The position numbers and the translations under genes were made by a program. Shown one piece after another: positions 9,115 through 18,093 of a DNA stretch of 64,000 nucleotides. The notes beneath the pieces are model-generated. The model saw nothing but the letters and a program-made list of their open reading frames with translations. It had not been told where the DNA came from and made no database searches. Positions within the stretch are counted from its first letter, which is position 1; each line of letters begins with the position of its first letter. Source of the stretch: JBQTII01 sp052387905 (GTDB lineage: Bacteria; Actinomycetota; Actinomycetes; Sporichthyales; Sporichthyaceae); the NCBI GenBank assembly GCA_052387905.1, contig JBQTIR010000025.1, positions 1 through 64,000 of the forward strand. Direction: 5' to 3'.

Positions 9115-9903
9115 ATGAACATCGTCGTGTGTGTGAAGCAGGTGCCCGACACCTGGGCCGAGAAGAAGCTGGATCCGTCGACCAAGACGCTGGACCGCGT
9201 CTCCGCCGACAACATTCTCAACGAGATGGACGAGTTCGCCATCGAAGAGGCGCTGCAGATCACCACGGCGCACGGCGGCACGGTCACCGTGCTGTCCATG
9301 GGGCCTGAATCGGCCACCGAGGCGATTCGCAAGGCCCTGTCGATGGGCGCGGACGCGGCGGTACACGTCGTGGACGACGCGCTCAAGGGCTCGTGCGCGG
9401 TGGCGACCTCCCTGGCGCTGGCCAAGGCGATCGAGAAGATCGGCGACGTCGACCTCGTCATCGCCGGCTCGGAGTCTTCGGACTCGCGGACCTCGGTCGT
9501 GCCGGCGATGCTCGCCGAGCGGCTAGGGCTGCCGCAGGTCACCTTCGTGAACAAGGTAGAGGTCGACCCGGCCGCCAAGACCCTGCGCGCGCACCGGCTC
9601 ACCGACGACGGTTACCAGGTCGTCGAGTCCACGCTGCCCGCCGTCATCTCTGCGGTCGAGAAGATGAACGAACCGCGCTATCCCTCCTTCAAGGGGATCA
9701 TGGCCGCGAAGAAGAAGCCGGTCACGACGTACTCGATCGGCGACCTCGGCCTCGACGCCGCCTCGGTCGGCCTCGCCGGCTCCTGGACCTCGATTGCGGA
9801 CTACGCAAACCGTCCACCGCGCTCGGCGGGCACTGTCGTCGAGGACGAGGGCAACGGTGGCATCGAGCTGGTCGACTTCCTGGTCACCGGCAAGTTCGTC
9901 TGA
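9115..9903 (+). CDS. etfB: Electron transfer flavoprotein beta subunit
   Basis: EtfB (FixA-like, 262 residues) binds AMP and, with EtfA, moves electrons from acyl-CoA dehydrogenases to the respiratory chain. The N-terminus MNIVVCVKQVPD and the signature region VIAGSESSDSRTSVVPAMLAERLG are diagnostic. A TAGAAT box at 9070-9075 is a possible -10 with a short leader. etfA follows after 31 nt, so the two form an operon. Order etfB-etfA matches mycobacteria and streptomycetes. Confidence 0.95.
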   Translation: MNIVVCVKQVPDTWAEKKLDPSTKTLDRVSADNILNEMDEFAIEEALQITTAHGGTVTVLSMGPESATEAIRKALSMGADAAVHVVDDALKGSCAVATSLALAKAIEKIGDVDLVIAGSESSDSRTSVVPAMLAERLGLPQVTFVNKVEVDPAAKTLRAHRLTDDGYQVVESTLPAVISAVEKMNEPRYPSFKGIMAAKKKPVTTYSIGDLGLDAASVGLAGSWTSIADYANRPPRSAGTVVEDEGNGGIELVDFLVTGKFV

Positions 9904-9934
9904 GCTTCGACGTCCGAGATAAGGATTCGCTGAC

Positions 9935-10897
9935 ATGGCACAGGTTCTCGTACTCGTCGAGCACTCTGACGGGGCACTGAAGAAGGTCACTCTGGAACTG
10001 CTCACGATGGCGCGCGCCGTCGGCGAACCGGCCGCGGTCTACGTCGGTTCCGGCATCGACGCCGTCGCGGACAAGTTGTCCGAGTTCGGCGCCGAAACGA
10101 TCTACGTCGCGGACGACGCCGAACTCACCGGTTATGTCGTCGCTCCCATCGCCGAACTGCTGGCCAAGCTGATCGCCGAGCAGTCCCCGGTCGCCGTGCT
10201 CATTGCTGCCACCGCGAACGGCAAGGAGATCGCCGGACGCCTGGCGATCAAGGCCACCTCCGGTGTCCTGACCGACGCGACCGGCCTGGCCCTCGACGGC
10301 ACTACCGTCGTCGCCGAGCAGTCGATCTTCGGTGGCGCGACCGTCGTGCACTCCACCGTCAGCACGGGCACCCCGATCGTTGCCGTGCTGCCCAACGCGA
10401 CCCCCCCGACCCCGGCGCCCGCTACCGGCTCCCGGGTCCCGGTTTCGGTCGAGCTCTCGGCCGGCGCCAAGGCCGCGAAGATCGTCGACCGAGTCGTTGA
10501 GGAGAAAGGCGAGCGCCCTGAGCTCACCGAGGCCTCGATTGTGGTCTCCGGTGGTCGTGGTGTCGGCTCGGCCGAGAACATGGGCGTCGTGGAGAAGCTG
10601 GCCGACTCCCTCGGTGCAGCCGTCGGTGCATCGCGCGCTGTCGTTGACGCCGGGTGGTATCCGCACCAGTCCCAGGTCGGGCAGACCGGCAAGACGGTCT
10701 CTCCGCAGCTCTATGTGGCCGCCGGGATCTCCGGTGCCATCCAGCACCGCGCCGGTATGCAGACCTCCAAGGTCATCGTCGCGGTGAACAAGGACCGCGA
10801 GGCCCCGATCTTCGAACTCGTCGACTACGGCGTCGTCGGCGACCTGCACAAGGTCCTGCCGCAGGCTACCGACGAGATCATCAAGCGCAAGGGGTAG
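9935..10897 (+). CDS. etfA: Electron transfer flavoprotein alpha subunit
   Basis: EtfA (FixB-like, 320 residues) carries the FAD of the heterodimer. The C-terminal FAD domain is clear: VGQTGKTVSPQLYVAAGIS, then GAIQHRAGMQ and VAVNKDREAPIFE, with the DYGVVGDL motif near the end. ATG at 9935 follows AAGGA. The N-terminal half is the more variable beta-alpha domain that pairs with EtfB. A gene-poor 200 bp with a CG-rich hairpin follows. Confidence 0.95.
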   Translation: MAQVLVLVEHSDGALKKVTLELLTMARAVGEPAAVYVGSGIDAVADKLSEFGAETIYVADDAELTGYVVAPIAELLAKLIAEQSPVAVLIAATANGKEIAGRLAIKATSGVLTDATGLALDGTTVVAEQSIFGGATVVHSTVSTGTPIVAVLPNATPPTPAPATGSRVPVSVELSAGAKAAKIVDRVVEEKGERPELTEASIVVSGGRGVGSAENMGVVEKLADSLGAAVGASRAVVDAGWYPHQSQVGQTGKTVSPQLYVAAGISGAIQHRAGMQTSKVIVAVNKDREAPIFELVDYGVVGDLHKVLPQATDEIIKRKG

Positions 10898-11062
10898 TTC
10901 GCCCAGGCCAGGCCCGGCTTCCGCCGGGATGCCTTCGCGATGGCTCGCGGGCCGACGTGACATTGACCCCCGGATCAATGGGGTCGCTGTCGTCCGCTGC
11001 GCTTTACTCGCTGCCGGCATTCCCGGCTCGCGCCGGGCCTTTCCTGTGCTCCGGGAGGTCGG

Positions 11063-11091
11063 CGGGACCGCTTCGCGGTCCCGATTAGGCT
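11063..11091 (+). promoter_or_regulatory. Hairpin and -10 box before iscS
   Basis: A perfect 8-bp stem CGGGACCG/CGGTCCCG (11063-11070, 11076-11083) with a CTTCG loop probably ends the etfBA transcript. It is followed at once by TAGGCT (11086-11091), 9 nt before the iscS ATG. iscS has no Shine-Dalgarno sequence, so a leaderless start is likely. The rest of 10898-11100 holds nothing recognisable. Confidence 0.45.
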
Positions 11092-11100
11092 GTACCCGCG

Positions 11101-12324
11101 ATGACTTACCTCGACCACGCCGCGACGACGCCGATGCTGCCCGCGGCGCTGGCGGCTACCACCCGGGAGCTGGCACGGGTCGGGAATCCCTCCTCGCTGC
11201 ACAGCGCCGGCCGATCCGCGCGCCGGATCGTTGAGGAATCGCGCGAGGCCATCGCCGCCGGGCTGGGCTGCCGGCCGGGCGAGGTCATTTTCACCGCCGG
11301 TGGCACCGAGGCGGACAACCTGGCGATCAAGGGCCTGTACTGGGCCCGCCGCGGGGCTGAGCCTGCGCGTCGCCGAATCCTGATCAGCGCCGTGGAGCAT
11401 CACGCGGTGCTCGACCCGGCGGTGTGGCTCGCGGAGCACGAGGGCGCAGAACTGGAAGTGCTTGCGGTCGACGCCGCTGGACACCTCGCCCCGGCGACGC
11501 TGCGCGCCGCGATCGAGGCCGACCCGGACTCCGTCGCCCTGGTCTCGGTGATGTGGGCCAACAACGAGATCGGCACTGTGCAGCCCATTGCCGAGCTCGC
11601 GGCGATCTGCGCGGAGTTCGGCATCCCGCTGCACAGCGACGCCGTGCAAGCGCCCGGGCAGCTGCCGGTGGACTTCGCCGGCGTCGGAGTCTCGGCGATC
11701 AGCATCGCCGCGCACAAGCTCGGTGGTCCACCCGGGGTCGGAGCTCTGGTGCTGGCCCGCGGATGCGTGCCCACGCCATTGGTGCACGGGGGCGGGCAGG
11801 AACTCCACATTCACTCCGGCACCCTGAACACTCCCGGGATCGCTGGCTTCGCGGCGGCAGTAGAGGTCATGACGGTGCGTCAGGGTGAGCACGCGGTGCA
11901 CCTGTCCGCGCTGCGTGATGACCTCGTCGCCGGTGTGCTCGCGGCCGTTCCCGACGCGCGGTACAACGGTGATCCCATCTCGGACCCGGCCCACCGCCTT
12001 CCCGGCAATGCGCACTTCTCCTTCCCCGGGTGCGAAGGCGACTCGCTGCTGCTGCTGCTCGACGCGCGCGGCATCGAGTGCTCCACGGGTTCAGCATGCT
12101 CGGCCGGCGTCGCGCGCCCCAGTCACGTCCTGCTGGCGACCGGCGCCGATGAGGCCACCGCGCGCAGCTCGCTGCGTTTCTCCCTTGGGCACACCTCGAC
12201 CGCCGCTGATGTCGACGCCTTGATCGAGGCTCTGTCTCCGGTGGTGGAACGAGCGCGCCGGGCCGGGGAGATCGCGGCCGAGCGCCGGGTCTCGGCCGCG
12301 GCGCTTCGCCGGCGCAGGACCTAA
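11101..12324 (+). CDS. iscS: Cysteine desulfurase (IscS/NifS family)
   Basis: The enzyme takes sulfur from cysteine with PLP and hands it to acceptors such as MnmA. The 407-residue protein shows the PLP lysine K206 in SIAAHKLGGP and the catalytic-loop cysteine C333 in TGSACSAGVARPSHV; the AEHHAVLD-type block is present as VEHHAVLDP. Two nucleotides separate its stop from the mnmA ATG, so the sulfur donor and the tRNA thiolase are co-expressed. This is the same pairing as iscS-trmU in mycobacteria. The start carries no ribosome site and a TAGGCT box lies upstream. Confidence 0.92.
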   Translation: MTYLDHAATTPMLPAALAATTRELARVGNPSSLHSAGRSARRIVEESREAIAAGLGCRPGEVIFTAGGTEADNLAIKGLYWARRGAEPARRRILISAVEHHAVLDPAVWLAEHEGAELEVLAVDAAGHLAPATLRAAIEADPDSVALVSVMWANNEIGTVQPIAELAAICAEFGIPLHSDAVQAPGQLPVDFAGVGVSAISIAAHKLGGPPGVGALVLARGCVPTPLVHGGGQELHIHSGTLNTPGIAGFAAAVEVMTVRQGEHAVHLSALRDDLVAGVLAAVPDARYNGDPISDPAHRLPGNAHFSFPGCEGDSLLLLLDARGIECSTGSACSAGVARPSHVLLATGADEATARSSLRFSLGHTSTAADVDALIEALSPVVERARRAGEIAAERRVSAAALRRRRT

Positions 12325-12326
12325 CG

Positions 12327-13421
12327 ATGCGGGTTCTCGCGGCGATGTCCGGCGGCGTGGACTCGGCCGTGGCCGCGGCGCGCGCGGTGGCGGCCGGGCA
12401 CGAGGTCACCGGTGTCCACCTGGCCCTGGCGCAGAACTCCGGTGCCCATCCGCAGACCAACGCACGGGGCAAGGGCTGCTGTACGCCGGCCGATGCCCGC
12501 GATGCCCGCCGGTCCGCGGATGTGCTGGGGATCCCGTTCTACGTCTGGGATCTCGCGGCCGAGTTCGAGTCTTCGGTGATCGACGATTTCGTCGCGGAGT
12601 ATGCCGCCGGGCGCACCCCGAACCCGTGTCTGCGCTGCAACGAGAGCATCAAGTTCGCCGCGGTGCTGGATCGGGCCCTGGGCCTGGGCTTCGACGCCGT
12701 GTGCACGGGGCACTACGCCCGACTGGTCGACGGCCCGTCAGGTCGGGAGCTGCACCGCGCTGCGGACCCGGACAAGGACCAGTCCTACGTGTTGGCCGTG
12801 CTCAACGCCGATCAGCTCGCCCACTCGATGTTCCCGCTGGGGGACTCGCTCAAGTCCGCGGTGCGCACCGAAGCGCACGCGCGCGGGTTGGCGGTCGCCG
12901 ACAAGCCGGACAGCCACGACATCTGCTTCATCCCCGACGGTGACACCGCGGGCTTCCTGCGCGAACGCCTCGGCGACCGCCCGGGGGACTTCGTCGACTC
13001 GGCGGGTGAAGTGCTGGGCACCCACACCGGCGCCTTCGGTTTCACGGTGGGGCAACGCAAGGGGATGCGCATCGGTACCCCGGCAGCCGACGGGCGCCCG
13101 CGCTACGTCCTGGAGATCTCTCCCGTCGATCACCGAGTGGTCCTCGGTCCGGTCGAGGCGTTGGACGTCGCCGCGCTGCACGCTGACGAACCGGTGTGGT
13201 GCGGGCCCGACCCGGGGGCTCGATTCGACGCGCTCGTGCAGGTGCGGGCGCACGGCGAAGCGGTTCCGGCCGAGATTGTCGTCGCGGACGGCGCGCTCCA
13301 GATTGCCTTCGACGCGCCGCTGCGTGGCGTCGCGCCCGGCCAGGCCGCCGCCCTCTACTGCGGGTCGCGGGTGATCGGGTGCGCCACCATCACCCGCACG
13401 CTCAGCGAGTGCGTAACCTGA
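12327..13421 (+). CDS. mnmA: tRNA-specific 2-thiouridylase MnmA
   Basis: MnmA makes 2-thiouridine at wobble position 34 of Lys, Glu and Gln tRNAs. The 364-residue protein has the PP-loop SGGVDSAVAA at residues 9-18. The two catalytic cysteines are C101 in TPNPCLRCNE and C200 in HDICFIPDGD, and the tRNA-binding block SYVLAVL precedes the second. The C-terminal barrel includes GQRKGMRIG. Its last 20 nt overlap the end of the antisense exported-protein gene. The sulfur-donor gene lies immediately upstream. Confidence 0.94.
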   Translation: MRVLAAMSGGVDSAVAAARAVAAGHEVTGVHLALAQNSGAHPQTNARGKGCCTPADARDARRSADVLGIPFYVWDLAAEFESSVIDDFVAEYAAGRTPNPCLRCNESIKFAAVLDRALGLGFDAVCTGHYARLVDGPSGRELHRAADPDKDQSYVLAVLNADQLAHSMFPLGDSLKSAVRTEAHARGLAVADKPDSHDICFIPDGDTAGFLRERLGDRPGDFVDSAGEVLGTHTGAFGFTVGQRKGMRIGTPAADGRPRYVLEISPVDHRVVLGPVEALDVAALHADEPVWCGPDPGARFDALVQVRAHGEAVPAEIVVADGALQIAFDAPLRGVAPGQAAALYCGSRVIGCATITRTLSECVT

Positions 13422-13956
13422 TCGTGCGCCGGTCCTCGGCATGCACCTGCGGGGCGACGCTCTCGCCGCCGGCGTCGGTGAGGTATTTCTGGCCGGCGAA
13501 CGGCAGCGGCGGGAGCACCCCGGGCGGCGTCTCCTCGACCGGCTCCTCCTCGAAGAAGGGCTGACCGGCGAACTCCGGGTCGACGGCGTCCAGGATCATT
13601 CGCGCCGAGGCCGATCCGGACCGGAAGGGCGCGGTGTTCTCCGCCGGGACCGCCTGGACGTAGAAGGACACCTTTTGCTTCTTGCCCGTGCAGGTCTTAC
13701 CGGCCTGGTCGAAACCACCGGCGAACTTCTCGCCTTGGGCCTGGATCACCTGCAGGGTCACAAACGCGTCGTAGCCCTGGGGACAGACGAAGGTGGCGGA
13801 AATCTTGGTCGCGGCGCCGTCGGCGGTGAGTACGCCGACCTTGGAGAGGGTCGCGTCCTTCACGGTGGCGGCGCCCGCGGCAGCGATGCCGACCGGCGCG
13901 ACCGCCAGCACAGCAACGAAGCCCACAATCAGCGCGTGGCGCTTGCTCACCATCAT
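13402..13956 (-). CDS. Exported protein of unknown function
   Basis: Unrecognised 184-residue protein. The N-terminus KRHALIVGFVAVLAVAPVG followed by AAAGAAT is a good Sec signal peptide, with cleavage likely near residue 30. The mature part is a small beta-rich domain with two cysteines (FVCPQGY and KTCTGKK) that could form a disulfide, then an acidic/proline stretch EEEPVEETPPGVLPPLPF, and an Arg-rich end. Two adjacent ATG codons (13956, 13953) could start it. It converges on mnmA and overlaps its 3' end by 20 nt. No function is suggested. Confidence 0.65.
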   Translation of the reverse strand: MMVSKRHALIVGFVAVLAVAPVGIAAAGAATVKDATLSKVGVLTADGAATKISATFVCPQGYDAFVTLQVIQAQGEKFAGGFDQAGKTCTGKKQKVSFYVQAVPAENTAPFRSGSASARMILDAVDPEFAGQPFFEEEPVEETPPGVLPPLPFAGQKYLTDAGGESVAPQVHAEDRRTIRLRTR

Positions 13957-14084
13957 GGCGTGACTCCCAGCAGGTCAGGGGGTGCAGCCGGATGGCTGAA
14001 TCCGAATGATCCCCATATCTGGTGCTTTCGTCCAACACCAGGTGGCCGCCGGGTGCCCGCGCGCCCCGTCGGTAGCCTGAACCG

Positions 14085-15131
14085 GTGCCCCCGACCCGCC
14101 TGCTCGAGCTTGCGCCCGGTTCCGCGTCGGGCGTCGGGTCGCTCCCGGGGACCGAGCCGCTGGAGGCCGTGCCGATCCCGCTGACGATGCTGGCCGGGCT
14201 GCCCTACCTGCCCGAGTTACCCGCGCGGGGGGCGGGCGCCGACATGATCGGCCGGTCATTCGCGATCCTCGCCGAGCTCCATGCCGAGCTCGCGCCCAGC
14301 GGGTGGCGCTTCGCCGATCACCCCGGCCGCGAACAACGCCGCGCGGCGGGCTACCTGCATGCCGACCTGGACGCGCTCGAGGACCGGGGTCAGGACTACG
14401 ACGGCCTGGTGAAGATCCAGGTCGCCGGGCCGTGGACGCTCGCGGCGAGCGTCGAGCTGCACTACGGGGACAAGGCCCTCGCGGACCACGGTGCCTGCCG
14501 TGACATCGCCGCCTCGCTGGCCCAGGGCCTGCGCGAGCACGTCGCCGACGTTCGCAAGCGGTTGCCCCGCGGGACTGGCGTCGTCGTCCAACTCGATGAA
14601 CCGGCGCTGGCGGCGGTGCTCGATGCGCGGGTGCCCACGGCGAGCGGCTTCGGGATGCTGCGCGCCGTGTCGGCGCCGGTCGCCGAGACGGCCCTGCGCT
14701 CGATCGTCGAGCTCCTGGCCGGGGAGGGCGTCCCCGTCGTCGTGCACTGTTGTGCCGCCCGTGCCCCGGTCGGACTGTTCCGTCGGGCCGGCTTCGCCGC
14801 GATGGCGCTGGACATGTCCGTGCTGCCGCAGGAGGCCGACGACGAACTCGGTCAGTTCCTGGAGGCCGGCGGCGTACTGCTCGCCGGAGTCGTGCCGGCG
14901 CTCGATTCCGGCGGGGCTCGGGGGAGTGGATCGGCACTGTCCCCGCTGGCGGCTACGGTCGCCCCCGTGACCGATCTCTGGAATCGGCTCGGACTCGAGC
15001 CCGCGGGCCTGGCGCGTGTTGTCCCGACCCCGACCTGCGGGATGGCCGGTACCTCCCCGGCCCACGCCCGGGCGGCGACCACGCGCTGCGCCGACGCTGG
15101 GCGGACGTTGGCCGATCTGGGGCAGCAGTGA
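14085..15131 (+). CDS. MetE C-terminal-like methyltransferase
   Basis: A 348-residue protein related to the C-terminal half of cobalamin-independent methionine synthase, with the zinc site kept in part: VVVHCCAARAP supplies His/Cys and PTPTCGMAG the last Cys. It lacks the N-terminal folate half of full MetE, so it is probably not a normal methionine synthase. Homologues occupy the same position between mnmA and ligA in mycobacteria (Rv3015c), so the position is conserved but the job is unknown. GTG at 14085 follows TAGCCT by 6 nt without a ribosome site. Its TGA overlaps the ligA GTG (GTGA). Confidence 0.75.
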   Translation: MPPTRLLELAPGSASGVGSLPGTEPLEAVPIPLTMLAGLPYLPELPARGAGADMIGRSFAILAELHAELAPSGWRFADHPGREQRRAAGYLHADLDALEDRGQDYDGLVKIQVAGPWTLAASVELHYGDKALADHGACRDIAASLAQGLREHVADVRKRLPRGTGVVVQLDEPALAAVLDARVPTASGFGMLRAVSAPVAETALRSIVELLAGEGVPVVVHCCAARAPVGLFRRAGFAAMALDMSVLPQEADDELGQFLEAGGVLLAGVVPALDSGGARGSGSALSPLAATVAPVTDLWNRLGLEPAGLARVVPTPTCGMAGTSPAHARAATTRCADAGRTLADLGQQ

Positions 15132-17209
15132 GCACGCTTGCTGCGGCGCGGGCTCGCCACGCCGAGCTTGCCGAGCTGCTCTCCGACGCGCTCTATCGCT
15201 ATCACGTACTCGACGCTCCGACCATCGCGGACGCCGAGTACGACGAGGCAATGCGTGAGCTGGTCGCGTTGGAAGAGGAGTTCTCTGAGCTGCGCACGCC
15301 TGATTCTCCGTCACAACGCGTGGGTGCAGCCATTAGCACGGATTTCGCGCCCGTCGTCCACCTCGAGCGGATGATGAGCCTGGACAACGCATTCTGCGCC
15401 GAGGACCTCGCGGAGTGGGCGGCGCGGATCGAGCGAGAGGGTGGCTCCGGCGCGCAGTACCTGTGCGAGCTCAAGGTTGACGGTCTCGCGATCGCGCTCG
15501 TGTACGAGAAGGGCCGTTTGATACGAGCGGCAACCCGGGGCGACGGGACCACGGGGGAGGACGTCACCCCGAATGTGCGCACGCTGGCCGGGGTCCCGGA
15601 CCGGCTCGCGGTGACGTCCGGCGTCGCGGTGCCGGACCTGCTCGAGGTGCGCGGTGAGATCTATTTCCCGGTCGTGGGCTTCGAGGCGCTGAACGCCTCC
15701 CTCGTCGCGGCGGGAAAGGCTCCGTTCGCGAACCCGCGCAACACCGCGGCCGGTTCGTTGCGGCAGAAGGATCCGCGGGTGACCGCCAGCCGCGCTCTGG
15801 AGATGGTCGTGCACGGCATCGGCGCCTCGACCGGGGTGGAGTACGAGCGCCAGTCCGAGGCCTACGCCCTGCTCGCCGGCTGGGGGCTGCCGGTGCCGGC
15901 CACCGCCAAGGTCGCGGCGGACCTGGCAGGTGTGGCGGAGTTCATCGAGTACTACCGCGAGCATCGGCACTCGGTCGTGCATGAGATCGACGGCGTCGTG
16001 GTCAAGGTCGATCAGCGTGACCTGCAACGTCGTCTGGGCTCGACCTCGCGGGCCCCGCGCTGGGCGATCGCGTTCAAGTACCCGCCCGAGGAGGTCACCA
16101 CCAAGCTGCTCAACATCGCGGTCAACGTCGGGCGCACCGGGCGGGTGACCCCGTTCGGGGTGATGGAGCCGGTCAAGGTCGCGGGCTCCACCGTGGAGAT
16201 GGCGACGTTGCACAACGCGAGTGAGGTCAAGCGCAAGGGAGTGCTGATCGGGGACACCGTCGTGCTGCGCAAGGCCGGGGACGTGATTCCGGAGATCGTC
16301 GGACCGGTCGCGGCGTTGCGCGACGGCAGCGAGCGCGAGTTCGTGATGCCGACGCACTGTCCGTCCTGCGGTACCGAGTTGCGGCCGGAGAAGGAGGGCG
16401 ACGCGGATCTGCGTTGCCCCAACACCCGCTCGTGTCCCTCGCAGCTGCGCGAGCGCCTCTTCCACGTCGCCGGCCGCGGAGCGTTCGACATCGAAGCGCT
16501 GGGATGGAAGACCGCCACCGCCCTGCTGGACGCGGGCCTGATCACCGACGAGGGTGACCTTTTCGCACTCGATGCCGCCGCGCTGGGCCGCGTCGACTAC
16601 TTCCGGCGCAAGGCCGACGGGGAGTTGTCGGCCAACGCAGGCAAGTTGTTGGCCAACCTGGAGGTGGCCAAGGACCGGCCGCTGTGGCGGGTGCTGGTGG
16701 CGCTGTCGATCCGGCACGTCGGTCCGACCGCTGCCCAGGCATTGGCGCGCGAGTTCCGCTCGATCCCGGCGATCGCCGCCGCTGCGGAGGCTGAGCTTGC
16801 CGCGGCCGACGGGGTCGGTCCGACGATCGCCGCGACGGTGGTGGAGTGGTTCGCCCAGGACTGGCACCGCGAGGTCGTCGCCAAGTGGGCGGCCGCCGGC
16901 GTGCGGATGGCCGAGGACGTCACCGAGGAGGGACCGCGGCCTTTGGACGGCCTCACCGTGGTCGTGACCGGCTCCCTGGCCACCTTCTCCCGCGACCAGG
17001 CCACCGAGGCGATCCAGAAGCTGGGGGGGAAGGTCAGCGGGTCGGTGTCGAAGAAGACCGCCTTCGTCGTCGTCGGGGACGCCCCCGGGTCCAAGTACGA
17101 CAAGGCGGTGTCGTTGAAGGTGGCGGTCCTCGACGAAGCCGGCTTCGCGGTCCTGCTCTCCCAGGGCCCCGACGCCGCTCGCGCCCTCGCCGTACTACCT
17201 GCGCCCTGA
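15128..17209 (+). CDS. ligA: NAD-dependent DNA ligase LigA
   Basis: LigA seals nicks in replication and repair using NAD+. The 693-residue protein has domain Ia (HAELAELLSDALYRYHVLD), the adenylated lysine K116 in LCELKVDGLA, the nucleotidyltransferase motif EIDGVVVKVDQ, an OB fold, a four-cysteine zinc finger (CPSCGTE, then CPNTRSCPS), helix-hairpin-helix repeats and a C-terminal BRCT domain with TVVVTGSLATFSRD. The GTG start overlaps the previous stop in GTGA, indicating coupling. It ends 7 bp before the convergent ACT gene, and no terminator is seen between them. Confidence 0.96.
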   Translation: MSTLAAARARHAELAELLSDALYRYHVLDAPTIADAEYDEAMRELVALEEEFSELRTPDSPSQRVGAAISTDFAPVVHLERMMSLDNAFCAEDLAEWAARIEREGGSGAQYLCELKVDGLAIALVYEKGRLIRAATRGDGTTGEDVTPNVRTLAGVPDRLAVTSGVAVPDLLEVRGEIYFPVVGFEALNASLVAAGKAPFANPRNTAAGSLRQKDPRVTASRALEMVVHGIGASTGVEYERQSEAYALLAGWGLPVPATAKVAADLAGVAEFIEYYREHRHSVVHEIDGVVVKVDQRDLQRRLGSTSRAPRWAIAFKYPPEEVTTKLLNIAVNVGRTGRVTPFGVMEPVKVAGSTVEMATLHNASEVKRKGVLIGDTVVLRKAGDVIPEIVGPVAALRDGSEREFVMPTHCPSCGTELRPEKEGDADLRCPNTRSCPSQLRERLFHVAGRGAFDIEALGWKTATALLDAGLITDEGDLFALDAAALGRVDYFRRKADGELSANAGKLLANLEVAKDRPLWRVLVALSIRHVGPTAAQALAREFRSIPAIAAAAEAELAAADGVGPTIAATVVEWFAQDWHREVVAKWAAAGVRMAEDVTEEGPRPLDGLTVVVTGSLATFSRDQATEAIQKLGGKVSGSVSKKTAFVVVGDAPGSKYDKAVSLKVAVLDEAGFAVLLSQGPDAARALAVLPAP

Positions 17210-17216
17210 CCGGAGT

Positions 17217-17876
17217 TCAGACGGTGTCAGCGCCGATCGCCCGTGCGAGGGAGACCAGGTGGCCGAGGCGGGCCAGCTCGGAGTCCAGGAAGGCCGGACC
17301 GCCGCGACGGCCCAGGACCAAGATCTGGTCGGGGTGGCCAAGGCTGACTGCGGCGGTCGTGGACTGCGCCCAACTCGGTGCCCAACTCCCGGCTTCGGGC
17401 AGTCGACGGGCGCGGGGAACCGGGAGCCAGGGCACGGTGACGTCGTCAAGGTCCTCCGGAGCGGCGCCGCTGCGCAGCAGAAGCTGCAGGTTTCCGCCCT
17501 CGTCGAGAACCTCTAGGACCAGTGCCCAGTCGGCCCGGAAGACGTCGGGGGCCAGGCGGACCAGGGCCGCCACGGCCGCGGTCGGATCCTCGGTCATCGC
17601 CTCGACGGCCTGTAGGTCGCGTTGGAGTCCGCCGCGGGAGGGGTAGAAGCGGACGAACTCGACCTCGGCGCCCTCGACGGAGTTGCAGGCGGTGACCAGG
17701 GCGTCCGCCATCCGGTTCGGCGGGAGTTCGACGAGGATGTCGTCGACCGCGCAGCCGTCCCCGCGGTGCTCGACGACGTCGACCCCGACGATGTCGGCCT
17801 CGGCCTTGCCGAGGGCGGTCGCGAGCGCGCCGAGTGAGCCAGGACGGTCGGGCAGCACCACTCGCAGCAGGAACAT
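17217..17876 (-). CDS. ACT-domain protein
   Basis: A 219-residue protein beginning with an ACT domain (MFLLRVVLPDRPGSLGALAT) and followed by a second regulatory-looking half of unknown fold. ACT domains bind amino acids and usually regulate an enzyme; this one stands alone, so it may be a sensor. It matches the position of Rv3013 next to ligA and gatC in mycobacteria. The start is set at 17876 because AGGA lies 8 nt upstream; an in-frame ATG at 17885 is the alternative. A dispersed repeat copy lies upstream. Confidence 0.7.
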   Translation of the reverse strand: MFLLRVVLPDRPGSLGALATALGKAEADIVGVDVVEHRGDGCAVDDILVELPPNRMADALVTACNSVEGAEVEFVRFYPSRGGLQRDLQAVEAMTEDPTAAVAALVRLAPDVFRADWALVLEVLDEGGNLQLLLRSGAAPEDLDDVTVPWLPVPRARRLPEAGSWAPSWAQSTTAAVSLGHPDQILVLGRRGGPAFLDSELARLGHLVSLARAIGADTV

Positions 17877-17931
17877 GGCGGTCATCCTGCCCCGTCGATG
17901 TCTCCAGGGGATAGCTATCACGTTTCCGCGA

Positions 17932-18017
17932 CTGGTTCTGAGCGGCATGCATGCCGAAGTCGGGGCGACACGCCGGAGGGGTCGCGGAGTGTCGGCCGGG
18001 TTTCCGCATTCATGCCG
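17932..18017. repeat. Dispersed intergenic repeat, family 2, copy 1
   Basis: About 86 bp that align with 31082-31166 at roughly 70 percent identity by eye. Shared landmarks in order are CTGGTTC, the palindrome GGCATGCATGCC (17944-17955), GCGACACGCCG, GTGTCG and CATGCCG. The outer ends (CGGCATGCATGC and GCATTCATGCCG) are almost complementary, and so are CGACAC and GTGTCG, so the unit can fold into a long imperfect hairpin. It lies between the divergent ACT and gatC genes. Confidence 0.6.
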
Positions 18018-18093
18018 TCAGGGTCGGGGGGTTTCGGCGGCAGACCTAGACTTGCCCGGTACCGCAGAGCCCGTTCAGGAGGCACCCCCGCAC

